Shown: positions 6,581 to 14,040 of the stretch, one piece after another
How the letters are laid out: each line of letters opens with the position of its first letter
Numbering within the stretch: the stretch's first letter is position 1
Notes under the pieces: generated by a model
The model's database searches: none
What the model was told of the DNA's origin: nothing
What the model saw: only the letters and a program-made list of their open reading frames with translations
Assembly: GCA_012523635.1 (NCBI GenBank)
Contig: JAAYTX010000093.1
Coordinates: forward strand, 1-42,527
Length of the DNA stretch: 42,527 nt
Direction of reading: 5' to 3'
Source: Elusimicrobiota bacterium
GTDB lineage: Bacteria; Elusimicrobiota; Elusimicrobia; Elusimicrobiales; Elusimicrobiaceae
Program-made: the position numbers and the translations under genes

Positions 6581-8239
6581 TCAGCGGGGGGCCAGCTTCA
6601 ATATCGCCCCGGCAATGTTCGCGGCCAGCAGGGTGTTTCCCTTTTCGGTGCAGTGCCCGAAATCTCCGGCGAAGTAATCGGTGAAATACTCGCCATAGGA
6701 GTTTCGCGCCACGGCGTCGCGGAAGGGCTTTTCGTTATCGACGAAAAAAACGCCGGGGTTCTCCTCGAATATGTCGCGCAGAGGGGCAAGCGGGCGCATG
6801 GGGTACTGCGCGCAGATATAGGTTATGCCACGCGCCTTGAGCATTTGCGCCAGCGCCAGGTAGTTTTTCGCGGTGGCCTGCGGCAGCGGGCCATAGGACG
6901 AAGGCGCGGCGGCGTAAAACGCGGCTTTTGCGCTGTCGCCCATCAGCCTGTAATGCGCGGCCAGCAGGTTTCGCGCCACAACCATAATGGGGCCCGGCGC
7001 GGCAGCTTTACCTTCGGGCGCGGCGGCTTTCAGCAGTTCGGCAACGGCTTTGCGGGCCTGCGGGTTTTCGGCATATGGCGCAGTCCGTCCGTATTTTTCG
7101 CGCAGTGCCCCGGCAAGGCCGGCGACGCGCCCCGCCAGCGCGTCCGCCGCAAGCTGCTGGTACAGGCTTGCGTCTTCGCCGGAAAGATAGCAGATGCCCA
7201 GCAGTGCGCGCATTTCGCGGCTTTCAGGATGCGCCGCGGCCGACTTTTCAAGAAACTCCAGCGCCAGCCCGGGTTGTATTGAACGCAAAAGCAGCAGGGT
7301 TTCGGCGGCCGCCGAAGGCGTTTCCGGGTCAAGCCGTATTGCCCGCAGGTAGTTTTCGAGCGCTTTCATGTTTTGCCCTGAACCGGCATAAAGGCGGCCC
7401 AGATGCAGGTAAGACCATTCGTTGTCCGGGGCTTTGGCGGCGGGGGAAAGCAGGGTTTGCTCGGCTCGGGCTTTTTCTCCGCGGGCAATATAGACCTGCG
7501 CCAGCAGGTGCAGGGCGCTTATATCGCCGGGGTTGCGCTTCAGCACGGAGTTTAAAACGGTTTCGGCCAGCGCGTTATTGCCGTCGCTTAGCAGCAGGCG
7601 GGCCTGCCTGGTCCGCGCTTCGTCGGCACCGGGGCCGGGTTGCGTTGCAGAGGCCCCTGCCCGGGTTTCAGCATTTGCGGTGGATGGAAAAAGCAGTTGC
7701 GGCAGTACGGACAGCCGCGCCGCCTTCCGCGCCCCAAGATGCAGGCCCAGCAGTTTGAACAGCCTGTATACGCGCAGGGAATACAGCATCTTTTTCGCGG
7801 CTGACGGGGATTTTTCGTAAACGGGCATGTGAGAGCCCGCATCGTTCACTCCCATCATGCTTACCACGAAATCGGGCCTGTACCGGTCCATCCATCCGGG
7901 CAGAAGGGAGAGAATAACATCGGTGTCGGTGCCGGGGATCCCTTTATCCACCACGCTGAATTCCGCGCCGCCGGGTTGCGAATTCAGCAGGCGTTCCAGT
8001 ATCGCGGGGTACTGGTTTGCAGTCGTGGATTCGCCTACGCACAGCACCGTCAGCGAATGCTTGCGGGCAAGCGCCCGGCGGTTGCGGCTTTCCTGCCGTC
8101 CCGAGGCAATGGCCCCCGCCGCCCGCAGGCCCAGTTCCAGCAGCACGAAGGCGAGAAAAACGCCGAACAGCACAAGGAGCGCGCGGTTAAGCGGCGCGGA
8201 CAGCCCCTTTTTTTCTGCTGGAATATTGAGTGTTCCCAT
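6581..8239 (-). CDS. Membrane-anchored SGNH/GDSL-like hydrolase with an inserted TPR region
   Basis: The 552-residue protein starts with a short basic segment and one transmembrane helix (about residues 19-45), which puts the rest outside the cytoplasm. An SGNH hydrolase fold appears in two pieces. VLCVGESTTA (block I, nucleophile serine) and MMGVND (block III) come first; the C-terminal DFGHCTEKG supplies the catalytic D..H (block V). Between them lie about 150-200 residues of TPR-like helical repeats (for example NALAETVLNSVLKRNPGD and KALENYLRAIRLDPE). Related SGNH proteins de-acetylate or acylate glycans or act in lipid turnover; the substrate here is unknown. No Shine-Dalgarno precedes the chosen ATG, so the start is moderately certain. 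Confidence 0.75.
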   Translation of the reverse strand: MGTLNIPAEKKGLSAPLNRALLVLFGVFLAFVLLELGLRAAGAIASGRQESRNRRALARKHSLTVLCVGESTTANQYPAILERLLNSQPGGAEFSVVDKGIPGTDTDVILSLLPGWMDRYRPDFVVSMMGVNDAGSHMPVYEKSPSAAKKMLYSLRVYRLFKLLGLHLGARKAARLSVLPQLLFPSTANAETRAGASATQPGPGADEARTRQARLLLSDGNNALAETVLNSVLKRNPGDISALHLLAQVYIARGEKARAEQTLLSPAAKAPDNEWSYLHLGRLYAGSGQNMKALENYLRAIRLDPETPSAAAETLLLLRSIQPGLALEFLEKSAAAHPESREMRALLGICYLSGEDASLYQQLAADALAGRVAGLAGALREKYGRTAPYAENPQARKAVAELLKAAAPEGKAAAPGPIMVVARNLLAAHYRLMGDSAKAAFYAAAPSSYGPLPQATAKNYLALAQMLKARGITYICAQYPMRPLAPLRDIFEENPGVFFVDNEKPFRDAVARNSYGEYFTDYFAGDFGHCTEKGNTLLAANIAGAILKLAPR

Positions 8240-8332
8240 TGGCTAATGAATTGACATCCAAATCTAGAACTTTTGCCGCGGAAGTGCAAGGCGCGTTGTG
8301 TGCTGATTCAGAGGCTGCCGCGTCGGCTATGG

Positions 8333-8366
8333 TGTCATTGCGAGGCCGAAGGCCGCGGCAATCTAT
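8333..8366 (+). repeat. Dispersed hairpin repeat, ATTGC/GCAAT type
   Basis: The unit begins TGTCATTGCGAG and ends GCGGCAATCTAT. ATTGC pairs with GCAAT as an outer stem, and GGCC-GAA-GGCC forms an inner stem. Related copies lie at 8370, 9753, 10017, 25855 and 25949. Confidence 0.7.
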
Positions 8367-8369
8367 GTG

Positions 8370-8410
8370 TGTCACCGCGAGCGAGTGAAACGAGCGCCGC
8401 GGTCTATAAT
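8370..8410 (+). repeat. Dispersed hairpin repeat, ACCGC/GCGGT type
   Basis: The unit begins TGTCACCGCGAG and ends GCGGTCTATAAT. Compared with the previous copy the outer stem has changed on both sides (ATTGC to ACCGC, GCAAT to GCGGT), which preserves pairing. It is almost identical to the copy at 10017. Confidence 0.7.
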
Positions 8411-8462
8411 CGCGTTAGCTCCAGCAAGCCGGGCCTTCCGCCCCTGTGGCATTCTTCCGCGT

Positions 8463-8492
8463 TTGACTGTGGCGGAAGCCAAGCGCTACAAT
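8463..8492 (+). promoter_or_regulatory. Sigma70-type promoter for transaldolase
   Basis: TTGACT (8463-8468) and TACAAT (8487-8492) are separated by 18 bases and lie about 50 bases upstream of the tal start. Both hexamers differ from consensus at one position. Confidence 0.6.
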
Positions 8493-8544
8493 TTGCCGCA
8501 ATGGGCCGCCCGTTTTTTGCGGCAGATTCCCGGAGGTGGGTTTT

Positions 8545-9669
8545 ATGAAAGACAATCCGTTGATGGCGTTGGCGAAACTGGGCCAGTCGGTCTGGCTGGA
8601 TTACATACGCCGGGACCTGCTGTCCGGCGGCGGCCTGCGCCGCATGATTGCCGATGACGGCCTTGCGGGAATGACCTCCAATCCCGCGATTTTTGAAAAG
8701 GCCATTTCGGGAAGCCGCGACTACGACGCCGACATCAACGCCCTTGCCCGTTCCGGCAAGAAAGTGGGCGAAGTGTACGAAGCGCTGAGCCTTGCAGACA
8801 TCAAAACCGCCGCCGACCAGTTCCGCCCTCTTTACGATTCCACCTCCGGGGCCGACGGATACGTAAGCCTTGAGGTGAACCCGCACCTGGCGCACGACGC
8901 CGGGGGCACTGTCCGCGAAGGCCGCCGCCTGTGGCAGGCCCTTGCCCGCCCCAACGCGATGATAAAGGTCCCGGCCACAGTCGAGGGGCTGGAAGCGGTG
9001 CGAACCCTGATTGCCGACGGCATCAACGTGAACGTGACCCTGTTGTTCGGAGTGCCGCGCTACCGCCTTGTGGCGGAAGCCTACCTGTCGGGGCTGGAGG
9101 CGCGCGCGGCGCAGGGCAAGGAACTGAAAAACATCGCGTCGGTGGCCAGCTTCTTCATCAGCCGCATAGACACGTTTGTGGACCCAGCGCTTGAAAAAGC
9201 CGCCGCTTCAGGCGGTGGTGTTTCAGAGCGGGCCGCGAACTGCGCCGGCCAGGTTGCGGTGGCCAGCGCCAAGGCCGCGCACCAGGCCTGCGGCGAAATT
9301 TTCGGCGGCGAGCGCTTCAAGCAACTGGCCGCCAAAGGCGCGCGCGCCCAGCGCCTGCTGTGGGCCAGCACCGGCACGAAGAACCCCAAATACAGCGATA
9401 TTAAATATGTGGAGGCGCTTATAGGCCCCGGCACGGTGAACACTGTGCCGCCGGAAACGCTTGCCGCCTACCGCGACCACGGGGCCCCCGAAAACAGGCT
9501 GGGGCAGGATTTCGAGCAGTCCCGCGCCGTGCTGGAAGCCTTGCCCGCGCTTGGCGTGGACCTAGAGGACGTTTCGCGCCGCCTTGAGGAAGACGGGATA
9601 AAGAAGTTCAACGAGCCTTTCGATAAACTGCTTTCCACCATAGAAGCCCGCATGAAACAGCAGTCCTGA
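8545..9669 (+). CDS. tal: Transaldolase
   Basis: This 374-residue cytoplasmic enzyme of the non-oxidative pentose phosphate pathway transfers a dihydroxyacetone unit between sugar phosphates. Family marks are GMTSNPAIFEKAI near residue 50, the EVNPHLAHD segment, the Schiff-base lysine in MIKVPAT, NVTLLF, and the WASTGTKNP segment. The length matches the roughly 370-residue Tal class of actinobacteria and cyanobacteria rather than the 220-residue TalC/FSA type. The ATG at 8545 is preferred over a GTG at 8536 because GGAGGT (8532-8537) is then correctly spaced. The gene is monocistronic, with its own promoter and a repeat-filled region after it. Confidence 0.95.
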   Translation: MKDNPLMALAKLGQSVWLDYIRRDLLSGGGLRRMIADDGLAGMTSNPAIFEKAISGSRDYDADINALARSGKKVGEVYEALSLADIKTAADQFRPLYDSTSGADGYVSLEVNPHLAHDAGGTVREGRRLWQALARPNAMIKVPATVEGLEAVRTLIADGINVNVTLLFGVPRYRLVAEAYLSGLEARAAQGKELKNIASVASFFISRIDTFVDPALEKAAASGGGVSERAANCAGQVAVASAKAAHQACGEIFGGERFKQLAAKGARAQRLLWASTGTKNPKYSDIKYVEALIGPGTVNTVPPETLAAYRDHGAPENRLGQDFEQSRAVLEALPALGVDLEDVSRRLEEDGIKKFNEPFDKLLSTIEARMKQQS

Positions 9670-9752
9670 CGGGCTCCCCCCTCGCCGCGCATGACCGCGC
9701 GGCCTAAGCCGGTTCCAACCTGTCACCGCGAGGGCGGACCCGTTACCCATGG

Positions 9753-9793
9753 TGTCATTGCGAGGGTGCGAAGCACCCGCGGCAATCTATAAT
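9753..9793 (+). repeat. Dispersed hairpin repeat, ATTGC/GCAAT type
   Basis: TGTCATTGCGAG is followed by the inner stem GGGTGC-GAA-GCACCC and then GCGGCAATCTATAAT. The inner stem differs in sequence from other copies but still pairs. A partial unit (TGTCACCGCGAG only) precedes it at 9721. Confidence 0.7.
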
Positions 9794-9910
9794 TCTACTC
9801 TGCGGTCGTGGCGGTCTATAATTTTCAGATTCATAGACTGCTTCATCGGGAAGATAACATGCTCGCGACCGAGTTAAGACGAGTAGGAGCGACCAAGCGC
9901 TAACGCGAAG

Positions 9911-10005
9911 AAGTGCCACTACCTTTAAAGCTGTTTAGAAAAGTGGCCCACTTCAAAGTTGTTTGAAGAGTGGCCAGTGATACCAGGTGAAAAGCGGTCA
10001 GTGGC
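9911..10005. mobile_element. Possible degenerate insertion-sequence end (IS21-like terminal repeats)
   Basis: Two imperfect 30-base direct repeats start AAGTGCCACT (9911) and AAGTGGCCCA (9941). They are followed by AGTGGCCAGTG (about 9968) and GCGGTCAGTGG (about 9993). Clusters of short GTGGNCA-type repeats are typical of IS21-family ends as I remember them. No transposase frame is present, so if this is an IS remnant it is only a terminal scar. It abuts two AT-richer genes. Confidence 0.25.
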
Positions 10006-10016
10006 ATATTTTTTTG

Positions 10017-10057
10017 TGTCACCGCGAGCGAGTGAAACGAGCGCGGCGGTCTATGAA
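10017..10057 (+). repeat. Dispersed hairpin repeat, ACCGC/GCGGT type
   Basis: TGTCACCGCGAG ... GCGGCGGTCTAT is nearly identical to the copy at 8370, with the same inner GCGAGTGAAACGAGC segment. The two copies bracket the transaldolase gene and the possible IS scar. Confidence 0.7.
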
Positions 10058-10060
10058 TAC

Positions 10061-10084
10061 AAAAGCCGTCCATTGGACGGCTTT
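10061..10084 (-). terminator. Rho-independent terminator after the NHL-like gene
   Basis: The stem AAAGCCGTCC/GGACGGCTTT (10062-10071 with 10075-10084) has a three-base loop. On the minus strand it ends in TTTT, about 40 bases after the stop codon at 10125. Confidence 0.6.
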
Positions 10085-10124
10085 CTCTCTAATTTTAACC
10101 GAACCGACCTAGGCATGGTTTTCG

Positions 10125-11039
10125 CTATTTTGCTAAGCTGAACTTGCTAAGACGTATTCCTGTATAATCATCAAAATCCCTGTCTTCCGGTTTGCCTGGC
10201 TTATCTGAATATGGCGCCAATAGGTAAAAATTACCTTGCATAGATACACGTCTACTAGACATAAGCTCATACGGTACTTCCGCTAAAAAAGTCCCATCAG
10301 GACTATATTTTCTTATTACACCTTGCATAAGTACCCAAACATTATTAAAACTATCCGTCAAAAAATAGTACATGTCCTTACCTGCATAGGCGGGGGACTT
10401 GATTGCCTCATCCTTGACCTGACCATCATTCCCAATAACTCCCACAATTTCAGTAATAATTTCAAATCTAGGGTCATTCTTAAATAACTTTTTTAATTCG
10501 GCCAATTTCTCTTCGGATGTCATTCTTTTTTCAACCTGAGCTCGTTCATCTGCTGAAGTAATTTTAATGAACTTATCATTTTCTAATTTAAGAACATTCA
10601 CATCGTTATTCCACTTGCCGCTGCGATCAAGCTGAAGAGCATATACGGCACCGTTTTTAAATAACATCGATTCTATGAAGTAGAGACTAAATGGCGGTTC
10701 GTATTCTTCCCGCAGGTAATTATTGGAAGGCAGATAAGCATTAATCGGAATTACCCCAATCAAATGGCCTGCGGCATCATAATGTTGGACACGATTATTA
10801 AATGAATCCAGTATATAAATGTGCTCCTTATCATCTACAACAAATTGGTCGGGCCAAGAAAAACTACCTTCCCCTCCGCCAGTCCGATATTCACCCGGTT
10901 TAGTTCCCCATGTGGCCTGTATAAGCACCTTTGATTCGTAGCGTTCTTTGGGGTGTTCAGCCTCTGCCGCCAAAGCTTTCTGGCCGTAAATGCCAGACAA
11001 CATAATTGCCGCCATTATCAACCCGTATTTTGTTTTCAT
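10125..11039 (-). CDS. Exported NHL-repeat-like beta-propeller protein of unknown function
   Basis: The 304-residue product starts with a signal peptide (MKTKYGLIMAAIMLSGIYG..ALAAE). At about residues 55-95 lies one clear NHL-type repeat: a WPDQFVVDDKEHIYILDS core and then NRVQHYDAAGHLIG. A second, weaker blade (YYFLTDSFNNVWVLMQG..RKYSPDGTFLAEV) lies near residue 235. This suggests a six-bladed propeller acting in the periplasm or outside. The ATG at 11039 has GAGGG upstream and begins the signal peptide; the open frame extends further upstream without support. Base composition is clearly AT-richer than the neighbours, consistent with recent acquisition. The function is not recognised. Confidence 0.7.
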   Translation of the reverse strand: MKTKYGLIMAAIMLSGIYGQKALAAEAEHPKERYESKVLIQATWGTKPGEYRTGGGEGSFSWPDQFVVDDKEHIYILDSFNNRVQHYDAAGHLIGVIPINAYLPSNNYLREEYEPPFSLYFIESMLFKNGAVYALQLDRSGKWNNDVNVLKLENDKFIKITSADERAQVEKRMTSEEKLAELKKLFKNDPRFEIITEIVGVIGNDGQVKDEAIKSPAYAGKDMYYFLTDSFNNVWVLMQGVIRKYSPDGTFLAEVPYELMSSRRVSMQGNFYLLAPYSDKPGKPEDRDFDDYTGIRLSKFSLAK

Positions 11040-11291
11040 ATTCCCTCGCTTTCGCAAGAAATCTTCATAAATTTCGTACCACGCCACACCCGCCTCAACC
11101 ACCAAATAGCCTATTTTAGGCTGCATTTCCGCAATGCCACAGCATTGCAATGCAACAAGCCTGTAGCTAACCCTTACCCGGCACCACAAACATGTTCGCT
11201 AACCCCCCCACGACACGTGGACACAACCATAAAAACTCTGCTATTGGCACTGCTGTAGGTTGAATATCCAGCGCCACCCCACACTGAACTC

Positions 11292-11918
11292 CTACTCCGC
11301 AAGAGCTTTCTTCCTAAACTCTTCCTCTTCCTCAGCACTTTTTTTCTGATATTCTTCCTGCAGAACTCTAGTTTTCACATCGTACTCTTTCCTTAGCGCG
11401 GCTTCCTGGGCTTCGTCAAGGTTTGGCTTATCCAAAGCGTCTAGCAGTTTCTCTTTTTCTTCAAATAGCTTGTTGTTGTATTCCTTCCCGCTTTTGTACC
11501 GCGTTTCCATACGCGCCATATAAGTGGCCTTCTCGTCTTCTGTCATCTGCTTGTTCTCCGCCAGTTTCGCCCTCATATTGGATACTGACTCTTTATGTTT
11601 TTTTGCCTGATAGTCCGCCATTTTTTCATGCATCTGTCTGCGAAACTTCTTCTTCTCGGCTGCTTGCTTTTTCTTGAATTTGGCCATGGCTTTGGCGCGA
11701 GATTCAGTGCTTTTGCCGGACAATGTGGACATAAACTCGCTTTCAGCCTTACGCTCCGCCATAGAGTGCTCTTCCATTTCCTGAATCAACTGGCGGCCGA
11801 AGGCCCTGTCCCGCTTTAACGTACTTAGGGCCACAGTCCCGCTGGACTGTTCTTGCGCCGCGCAAGGCGCAGCCGCAAACAAGACGATAACAACAGGCAA
11901 CAATAAACTTTTTTGCAT
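11292..11918 (-). CDS. Exported highly charged coiled-coil protein of unknown function
   Basis: The 208-residue protein has an N-terminal signal peptide (MQKSLLLPVVIVLFAAAPCAAQ). After it comes an almost continuous Lys/Glu-rich helical region (about residues 40-205) with runs such as KKKQAAEKKKFRR and EEEEEFRKKALAE. It should form a long coiled coil in the periplasm. The ATG at 11918 is preceded by AGGAG. It lies upstream of the NHL-like gene on the same strand but 250 bases away, so cotranscription is uncertain. GC content is lower than the window average. Superficially it resembles Skp/OmpH-type or LTXXQ-type periplasmic helical proteins, but no specific motif supports either. Confidence 0.65.
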   Translation of the reverse strand: MQKSLLLPVVIVLFAAAPCAAQEQSSGTVALSTLKRDRAFGRQLIQEMEEHSMAERKAESEFMSTLSGKSTESRAKAMAKFKKKQAAEKKKFRRQMHEKMADYQAKKHKESVSNMRAKLAENKQMTEDEKATYMARMETRYKSGKEYNNKLFEEKEKLLDALDKPNLDEAQEAALRKEYDVKTRVLQEEYQKKSAEEEEEFRKKALAE

Positions 11919-12173
11919 ATCTTCTCCTAAATTTGCGGGAGCACGTCTTGCTTAAACTGTCCTAAAGCGGGGCAAGCTACAAAGCTGCCACGCAATCGCC
12001 CAAACCTTATTTCGCGGCGACAGATTATTGCCTATGCCCTGACGTGAATTCCCCCACCGGATGATTGTAGCTCTTGGCATGAGCACGGGCAAGGTCGCGG
12101 CGGTCCCGTCGGGCGGAATTTGCCTCGTCGGCGGACTATTTGGCACAATATATACAGGACTACGCGCTACGAC

Positions 12174-13937
12174 ATGATTTCCATACGCAGCCTCACCAAA
12201 AGCTTCGGCGAACAGGCGCTTTTTAAAAACGTCTCCCTGCAAATCAATGCGGGCGACCGCTTCGCCATTGTCGGCCCCAACGGGGCGGGCAAGTCCACCC
12301 TTTTCAAAATACTGCTGGGCCAGGAAGAGCCCGATTCGGGCACCGTGGAACTCAAGGGCGGCGTGTCCATAGGCTACCTGCCGCAGGAGCCGGGCCGCCC
12401 CACCTCAAAGCCCGTGCTGGACGAGACGCTGACCGCCGTCGAGCATCCCAGCGGACAGACCGAGGCCCGCGCCAAGGAAATCCTGATGGGCCTTGGCTTC
12501 GCCATAAGCGATTTCGCCCGCCCCGTGGACACCTTGAGCGGCGGCTGGGCCATGCGCGTGTCCATAGCCAAGCTGCTGCTGGCCGAACCCGACCTGCTTT
12601 TGCTGGACGAGCCCACCAACCACCTTGATTTGCAGTCCCTGCTGTGGTTTCAGGACTGGCTTCAGCACTGGCGCGGCGCGATACTGCTGATTTCGCACGA
12701 CCGCGATTTCGTGGACAACGTCACCGGCGCAATCGTCAGCCTGGAATACAAAACCATGCGCGTGTATTACGGCAACTACCAGCATTTCCTGGACGAGTAT
12801 TCCGCCGCCCGCGAGCGCCTCGCCATAGCCTTCCGCGACCAGCAGAACGAGATAAAGCGCATGCAGGAATTCATCTTCCGCAACCGCGCCCGCATGTCCA
12901 CCGCCACGCGCGCCCAGAGCGTGCAGAAGAAGCTGGACAAGATGGAGCTTATCGAGCTTCCGCCCGACAACAGGGCCATAAAGATTTCCTTCCCCCAGCC
13001 CCAGCGCACAGGGCTTAAGGCGCTGTCGCTTAAAAACGTCAGCAAGGCCTACGGCTCGCTGAAGGTGTACGAGAATTTCAGCTACGAACTGGAGCGCGGG
13101 CAGAAGCAGGTTTTCGTGGGGCGCAACGGCGCGGGCAAGTCCACCCTGCTGAAGATGCTGGCGGGCGTGCTTGAGCCCGATTCAGGCGAACGCGAACCCG
13201 GCCTGAACGTGCGCGTGGGCTACTACTCGCAGCACCGCCTGGACATGCTGGACCCTGAGCGCACCGCCCTCGCCGAGGCGCTGGACACGGGCCGCATAAA
13301 TTCCGAACTGCTGGTGCGCACCATACTGGGCTCCTTCCTGTTTTCCGGCGACGCCGTGTTCAAGAAAGTGAAATACCTAAGCGGAGGCGAAAAAAGCCGC
13401 CTCGCGCTGGTGAAGCTGCTGCTGAACCCGCCCAACGTGCTTTTGCTGGACGAACCCACCACCCACCTGGACCTTACCAGCGTGCAGGTGCTGGCCAACG
13501 CCCTGAAGGAATTCGACGGCACGCTGTGCTTCATCAGCCATGACGTGTATTTCATAAACGAGGTGGCCAACTCGGTGGTGCACGTCGAGGGCGGCAAGGT
13601 GACCCACTATCCCGGCAATTACGACTATTACGTTTCGCGCCAGGAGGCGGGTACCCACGCGGTGGCCGACCTTAACCGCCGCGCCGAACAGCCCGAGGAA
13701 TCCGGCTCCAAGGCCGAACGCGCCGCCAAAAAAGAGCGCGAGCGCAACATCCGCCGCCTTGAAAGCGACATCCTCCGCGCCGAGGAAGAGCTGGAGCACC
13801 TTTCCGGACAGCTGGCCGACCCCGCCGTCTATGGCGACTTCAACAAGCTGCGCGACATCGGCGACAGGATGCAGGAACTCCAGGACGGCCTTGCCCAGAT
13901 GCACCAGCAGTACCAGTCCGCCGCAGAAAAAGCCTGA
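12174..13937 (+). CDS. ABC-F family ATP-binding protein (ribosome-associated translation factor type)
   Basis: The 587-residue protein has two ABC ATPase domains and no membrane segments. Domain 1 has Walker A GPNGAGKST, signature LSGGW and Walker B LLLLDEPTNHLD; domain 2 has GRNGAGKST, LSGGEKSR and LLLDEPTTHLD. Between them lies the charged linker (RNRARMSTATRAQSVQ) typical of ABC-F proteins. The C terminus (about 500-587) is a coiled coil as in Uup/YdiF. ABC-F members bind the ribosomal E site and relieve stalled or antibiotic-blocked translation. No Shine-Dalgarno precedes the ATG; TATATA/TATACA at 12149-12156 implies a leader of only about ten bases. The exact subfamily is unsettled. Confidence 0.93.
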   Translation: MISIRSLTKSFGEQALFKNVSLQINAGDRFAIVGPNGAGKSTLFKILLGQEEPDSGTVELKGGVSIGYLPQEPGRPTSKPVLDETLTAVEHPSGQTEARAKEILMGLGFAISDFARPVDTLSGGWAMRVSIAKLLLAEPDLLLLDEPTNHLDLQSLLWFQDWLQHWRGAILLISHDRDFVDNVTGAIVSLEYKTMRVYYGNYQHFLDEYSAARERLAIAFRDQQNEIKRMQEFIFRNRARMSTATRAQSVQKKLDKMELIELPPDNRAIKISFPQPQRTGLKALSLKNVSKAYGSLKVYENFSYELERGQKQVFVGRNGAGKSTLLKMLAGVLEPDSGEREPGLNVRVGYYSQHRLDMLDPERTALAEALDTGRINSELLVRTILGSFLFSGDAVFKKVKYLSGGEKSRLALVKLLLNPPNVLLLDEPTTHLDLTSVQVLANALKEFDGTLCFISHDVYFINEVANSVVHVEGGKVTHYPGNYDYYVSRQEAGTHAVADLNRRAEQPEESGSKAERAAKKERERNIRRLESDILRAEEELEHLSGQLADPAVYGDFNKLRDIGDRMQELQDGLAQMHQQYQSAAEKA

Positions 13938-13990
13938 CGCAGTTCCCCCCTCTTCAAAACGCGTCTTGCCCCCAAACCTGTTTCAGGCGC

Positions 13991-14018
13991 TTGTCTTTAT
14001 TTCCGCTTTGTGTAGAAT
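13991..14018 (+). promoter_or_regulatory. Sigma70-type promoter for the glycoside hydrolase gene
   Basis: TTGTCT (13991-13996) and TAGAAT (14013-14018) are 16 bases apart and lie 22 bases upstream of the ATG at 14041. This suggests independent transcription from the ABC-F gene. Confidence 0.5.
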
Positions 14019-14040
14019 AGAGGCAGTGGGGGCAATTAAA

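Larger units (their letters stand above)
8240..8544. other. Intergenic region with two hairpin repeats and the transaldolase promoter
   Basis: This 305-base divergent spacer separates the SGNH gene (minus) from transaldolase (plus). It holds two adjacent copies of the dispersed hairpin repeat (8333-8366 and 8370-8410), the tal promoter at 8463-8492 and the tal ribosome site. I see no gene in it. Confidence 0.7.
9670..10124. other. Repeat-rich intergenic region with a possible IS-end scar
   Basis: These 455 bases hold no gene I can support. They contain a GC hairpin just after tal (9684-9703, no T run), a half repeat at 9721, complete hairpin repeats at 9753 and 10017, loose copies of the GCGGTCTATAAT tail near 9811, a degenerate GTGGCCA-type repeat block (9911-10005), and the terminator of the next gene. 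Confidence 0.6.

Noticed and set aside
8333-10057. CRISPR array or tRNA genes among the hairpin repeats
   Set aside because: Copies are not regularly spaced, spacers are absent, no cas genes are near, and the hairpins do not fold as cloverleaves.
11040-11189. 50-codon N-terminal extension of the NHL-like gene
   Set aside because: The signal peptide starts at 11039 with GAGGG upstream; the extension would bury it.
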